A stretch of 26,566 nucleotides of DNA from an uncultured Clostridium sp. (GTDB lineage Bacteria; Bacillota; Clostridia; TANB77; CAG-508). Location: the NCBI GenBank assembly GCA_946497905.1, contig CAMMMI010000013.1, positions 1 to 26,566 of the forward strand, read 5' to 3'. Position numbers and translations under genes: made by a program. The notes below the pieces were generated by a model. That model worked only from the letters and a program-made list of their open reading frames with translations. It did not search any database and was not told where the DNA came from. The number at the start of each line of letters is the position of its first letter. Position 1 is the first letter of the stretch. This document shows, one piece after another, positions 24,223 to 26,566 of the stretch.

Positions 24223-24537
24223 CTATATTAAAAATAATTTGTTTGTGGCATAAGAAGATCTATTTGTTAAAGTTGGCAATTTTTCTGGTATATATAAAGA
24301 TAAAACACCATCTTGTAAGTTTGTTTTATAATCATTATCAATAAAATGAATTTCGTTATCTAGCATAATATTTAAGTATCTGACTTGTTCATAGATTTCA
24401 AATCTTATTTTCTCTAAATTATATAAAAATTTTTCAAGTTTCTTTTCTGTGCTACTGATATAAGGGTATTTTAAAACTGTATTTAAAGATATATTTAATT
24501 TTTGTAATAGGTTATATAATTCGTTTGGAATTAGCAT
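24223..24537 (-). CDS. Uncharacterised small protein before the relaxase remnant
   Basis: The 104-residue product (MLIPNELYNLLQKLNISLNT…) is mostly helical, with a central EKKLEKFLYNLEKIRFEIYE helix and a plain end. I do not recognise it. AAAGGAG lies eight bases before ATG 24537. The frame opens at 24642 but overlaps a terminator and the upstream gene, so that start is rejected. The stop falls where relaxase-like sequence begins, so its own C-terminus may be a deletion joint. Confidence 0.6.
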   Translation of the reverse strand: MLIPNELYNLLQKLNISLNTVLKYPYISSTEKKLEKFLYNLEKIRFEIYEQVRYLNIMLDNEIHFIDNDYKTNLQDGVLSLYIPEKLPTLTNRSSYATNKLFLI

Positions 24538-24565
24538 AAAATCAGCTCCTTTCATAAAATTAAAA

Positions 24566-24612
24566 TAAAAAAACACCTTATATAATCCAATTATTATTGG
24601 CATATAGGTGTT
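24566..24612 (-). terminator. Terminator of the RepA-like gene
   Basis: On the minus strand ACACCTATAT can pair with ATATAAGGTGT across an inner CCAAT/ATTGG stem, followed by seven or more T residues. It begins eight bases after the gene's stop. Confidence 0.75.
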
Positions 24613-24619
24613 CAAAATC

Positions 24620-25075
24620 TTATTTAGAATATTTTTGTTCATTATAGTTAGTATTTTTATAATTATTATATTTATTATTATTTATATATTTGTTGGTTTT
24701 GACTATATTATTAGTATAATTTTGACTAGAAGTATAGTCATTTTTTGAAATAGAGGTAGTTGATTTTGAATAGTTGGGATTGTCATATTTGACTAATGGT
24801 ATTATTTTTCTACTAATAATTTGCCTTGTTGTATCTTGAAAATTTGTTATGACTTGCACATATTTTTTTCTTGATAAACTACTTATTAATTTTGATACTC
24901 TTGTATCAGATAAATTTACAATGGTTGCTATATATTTATTTGTTATTGTACAATACCCATCGTTTTTACTAAAAAATAAAATTAGGGAATAGATATATTT
25001 TTCTTTATCACTTAATTTTTCATTTGTTAGGATTTTATAAGGTATCCATAGACCTTTTAAAGTGTTTTCTTGCAT
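24620..25075 (-). CDS. RepA-like winged-helix protein
   Basis: The first ~100 of 151 residues have the layout of plasmid replication-initiator or helix-turn-helix proteins: GLWIPYKILTNEKLSDKEK, YIYSLILFFSKNDGYCTITN, YIATIVNLSDTRVSKLISSL (recognition helix), then a wing with YVQVITNF. The C-terminal 45 residues are a Ser/Asn/Tyr/Lys-rich, likely disordered tail. It may start element replication or control transcription. The frame opens at 25147, but AAGGTG fits ATG 25075 and the protein then begins MQENTLKGLW. The promoter at 25257-25228 gives it a structured leader of about 145 nt. Confidence 0.72.
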   Translation of the reverse strand: MQENTLKGLWIPYKILTNEKLSDKEKYIYSLILFFSKNDGYCTITNKYIATIVNLSDTRVSKLISSLSRKKYVQVITNFQDTTRQIISRKIIPLVKYDNPNYSKSTTSISKNDYTSSQNYTNNIVKTNKYINNNKYNNYKNTNYNEQKYSK

Positions 25076-25106
25076 AAATTTCACCTTCTTTCGTAAAAAA
25101 ATAAAA

Positions 25107-25224
25107 CACTTCAATATGAAGTGCAAGCAAAATAAAAAGTATCCCACATTTCTGTGAGATACAAACGTATTCTAAAATTTGCTGACGCTAATACATAAGT
25201 ATTGTTCAGCTAACGTATTCTAAA
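25107..25224 (-). promoter_or_regulatory. Structured leader of the RepA-like gene, candidate origin or control region
   Basis: Three hairpins lie in series: CACTTC/GAAGTG (25107-25123), GTATCCCACA/TGTGAGATAC (25139-25162, one mismatch), and GCTGA..AATAC/GTATT..TCAGC (25181-25210). The last lies between two exact 12-bp direct repeats, ACGTATTCTAAA (25165-25176 and 25213-25224). Confidence 0.55.
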
Positions 25225-25227
25225 TAC

Positions 25228-25257
25228 ATTATACTATATAATATGTGTTAGAGTCAA
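25228..25257 (-). promoter_or_regulatory. Promoter of the RepA-like gene
   Basis: Minus-strand TTGACT (25257-25252) is 18 bp from a perfect TATAAT (25233-25228). Confidence 0.72.
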
Positions 25258-25266
25258 TAAAAGTAT

Positions 25267-26034
25267 TCAATTTTTTATAAAAAGTCTTTTGATTTTTTCA
25301 TCTATTAAGTCTAAACTATTGTTAGATAATCTTATACCAGCCAATACATCTACATCAGATTTTGGATTATAAATTCTTTGCTTACTAATTGTTGTAATCT
25401 GATTTATTAAAGCAATACTACCGTTTTTCATTTGTGAAATTTCTTTTTCAACTTTATCAATTAAATCAATATCATTTTTTAGTAGTTTCATTTTTTCAGA
25501 TATGTTATTAAGTTTAACAGTTTTTATAATTTTTTCATCTTCATTGTTTTCAGGCAAAGCAGAAATTATTTTTAACTCATCTGCATATTCTTTTGATTTT
25601 TTAGTTGCATTTTCTTTCAAATTTTTATTTTTGGTAGATAAATTATCATATATTTCTGTACCAAGTAATATTGCTGAGTTAGGAGTAGTTTTATTAGTTT
25701 TTTGAGAAGTTAAAGGAACAACAGTTAAAGTTGAATACTTTTTAGCATTTAGAACATCTAAAACTACGCAATAATGTAATCCACCTTCTTCATTACCAAT
25801 ATTAAAACCAAGATTTACTTTTATAATATCTCCACGATTATATTTCTTTAATTTATCGCAAGAAAAAGTTTCTTCATTTTCTATATATCGAATATAATCT
25901 TTAAGCCAATATGAAATTAAATTTGCTTTTTTCAAATGTTTGATATCTGTAGAAATACATGTATCTAAATAGTTATTTAATATTTTAATTGCTTCATTTT
26001 TATTTTTTATAACATTTTCTTTTTCTATATTCAT
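25267..26034 (-). CDS. Long PemK/MazF-family protein
   Basis: The toxin-type core is split over a 255-residue protein. Residues 66-130 have RGDIIKVNLGFNIGNEEGGLHYCVVLDV and STLTVVPLTSQ. About 205-235 has GSIALINQITTISKQRIYNP, the final strand and helix. Between them lie about 70 Lys/Glu-rich residues, probably a helical insertion. An extra helical domain (1-62) precedes the core. MazF/PemK proteins are sequence-specific RNases, but here the catalytic Arg and Thr/Ser (RGDI, TSQ, TTIS) are only suggested. No antitoxin ORF is adjacent. AGAGG precedes ATG 26034. A promoter and a GAACTTTTGTTC palindrome lie upstream. Confidence 0.8.
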   Translation of the reverse strand: MNIEKENVIKNKNEAIKILNNYLDTCISTDIKHLKKANLISYWLKDYIRYIENEETFSCDKLKKYNRGDIIKVNLGFNIGNEEGGLHYCVVLDVLNAKKYSTLTVVPLTSQKTNKTTPNSAILLGTEIYDNLSTKNKNLKENATKKSKEYADELKIISALPENNEDEKIIKTVKLNNISEKMKLLKNDIDLIDKVEKEISQMKNGSIALINQITTISKQRIYNPKSDVDVLAGIRLSNNSLDLIDEKIKRLFIKN

Positions 26035-26082
26035 AGTACCTCTTTCTAATCAAATTAATGATTGAATATGAACTTTTGTTCT

Positions 26083-26110
26083 ATTATATCATATATTTAT
26101 AAAAAGTCCA
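26083..26110 (-). promoter_or_regulatory. Promoter of the PemK/MazF-like gene
   Basis: Minus-strand TGGACT (26110-26105) is 16 bp from TATAAT (26088-26083). The palindrome GAACTTTTGTTC at 26070-26081 lies at the expected transcript start and could be an operator. Confidence 0.62.
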
Positions 26111-26335
26111 GTATAATTTAAATATTTTAAATAAATATCATAGGATAGACTACTGCTATCAAATTAATATTTTTTAAATCTAACAAATGTCTAGCAAAAT
26201 CTCTAAAAAATTCAAAAATTGATAAACATTATTAAATCAAAAAACATTAAAAATAATTTTAAAATTTGCTTAAAAATATGCGTTTTATCAAATATTAAAC
26301 ATAAGTAAAAAATACTATAAAACAATCAAATTCAA
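26111..26335. other. Featureless AT-rich right end of the element
   Basis: About 225 bp without a credible frame, hairpin or RNA gene on either strand. It is probably the remaining non-coding right flank of the element. Confidence 0.5.
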
Positions 26336-26511
26336 AGACTTTGACTCTGGCATGCACTAGTTCGAATCTAGTCAGCCCAGCCAATTTAAAACATTTTTTT
26401 GTCAAACAATGTCAAACAAAAATTATCTAATTAAACTTATTTTCGAAGGTGGTTTAAATATGATAATTTTTTTATTTTATCAAAAACTGATTGCTTCAGA
26501 TAAAATATTCG
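26336..26511 (+). repeat. Right att repeat with tRNA-Gln 3' fragment and second integrase end
   Basis: Bases 26336-26383 are a tRNA-Gln 3' half (anticodon loop to CCA) without a 5' half. Two perfect TGTCAAACAA arm-type words follow, then the last codons of an integrase (ILSEAISF, minus strand) up to 26511. It matches attL over 176 bp. Confidence 0.85.
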
Positions 26512-26566
26512 TGTATTTGTCAAGTGAAAAATGGACCATTTTATAATTGAAAAACGGACCACTTTT
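26512..26566 (+). mobile_element. Probable left end of an IS21-like insertion sequence (continues outside window)
   Basis: Homology to the left repeat stops at 26511 and a sequence beginning TGT starts. It carries two near-identical units, 26525-26542 and 26548-26566, of the form TGAAAAAYGGACCAYTTT. Multiple short repeats inside a TG-starting end are typical of IS21-family elements. The transposase genes would lie beyond the window. Confidence 0.5.

Larger units (their letters stand above)
20379..26511. mobile_element. Decayed integrative mobilisable element in tRNA-Gln
   Basis: A 6.1-kb segment is bounded by 176-bp imperfect direct repeats that start inside tRNA-Gln. It contains a tyrosine recombinase remnant pointing at the tRNA, a relaxase tail, a RepA-like protein, a PemK/MazF-type protein, and cargo (MNT/HEPN, phosphatase, MBL-fold, deoxyribosyltransferase-like). 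Truncated integrase and relaxase mean it cannot move by itself. The right repeat is also the start of a second related element. Confidence 0.82.

Noticed and set aside
24162..24344. Plus-strand frame in the relaxase region
   Set aside because: No ribosome site, low-complexity product, and antisense to coding-like minus-strand sequence.
25502..25705. Plus-strand frame opposite the PemK/MazF-like gene, considered as an antitoxin
   Set aside because: It is a hydrophobic shadow of the minus-strand gene without a ribosome site.

Overview
The window is very AT-rich and gene-dense, with AGA-dominated arginine codons, strong AGGAGG ribosome binding sites and canonical TTGACA/TATAAT promoters. Gene neighbourhoods such as radA-disA and tsaE-tsaB-rimI point to an anaerobic low-GC Firmicute, most likely an uncultured gut-type clostridium. 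This taxonomy is inferred from sequence style, not from a search.

Bases 1-20,430 are chromosomal backbone. In order: the 3' end of a secreted glucosaminidase; a dTDP-L-rhamnose operon (rfbD-rfbA-rfbC, an HD-domain gene, rfbB); a convergent GtrA-type membrane protein; guaB with an unknown gene behind it; trpS, whose product carries a probable [4Fe-4S] cysteine motif; obgE; a 463-bp nested foldback repeat whose perfect 89-bp arms run into the end of rimI; the minus-strand tsaE-tsaB-rimI group; mreB; mtaB; a small unknown gene with its own promoter; radA-disA; a membrane-anchored cyclophilin; and tRNA-His plus tRNA-Gln.

The most unusual backbone signal is that mtaB and disA are both otherwise intact but each needs a +1 shift, and both shifts fall at an in-frame CGG followed by A. 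Skipping the C makes the next codon GGA (Gly) and restores the family sequence exactly. I found no other in-frame CGG in the window by eye. This suggests that CGG is unassigned or starved in this organism and that +1 frameshifting at CGG is tolerated or programmed.

Bases 20,379-26,511 are a decayed integrative mobilisable element in the 3' half of tRNA-Gln. It is bounded by a 176-bp imperfect direct repeat holding the tRNA 3' half, arm-type repeats and the last codons of a tyrosine recombinase. It carries an integrase C-terminal fragment, a relaxase tail, a RepA-like winged-helix protein, a long PemK/MazF-type protein, an MNT nucleotidyltransferase beside a GNAT-HEPN chimera, a shrunken histidine phosphatase, an MBL-fold enzyme and a deoxyribosyltransferase-like protein. 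Several genes have clean starts and ribosome sites but internal deletions. The right repeat is itself the left end of a second, related element, cut off after a few integrase codons by what looks like the left end of an IS21-like insertion sequence running out of the window.
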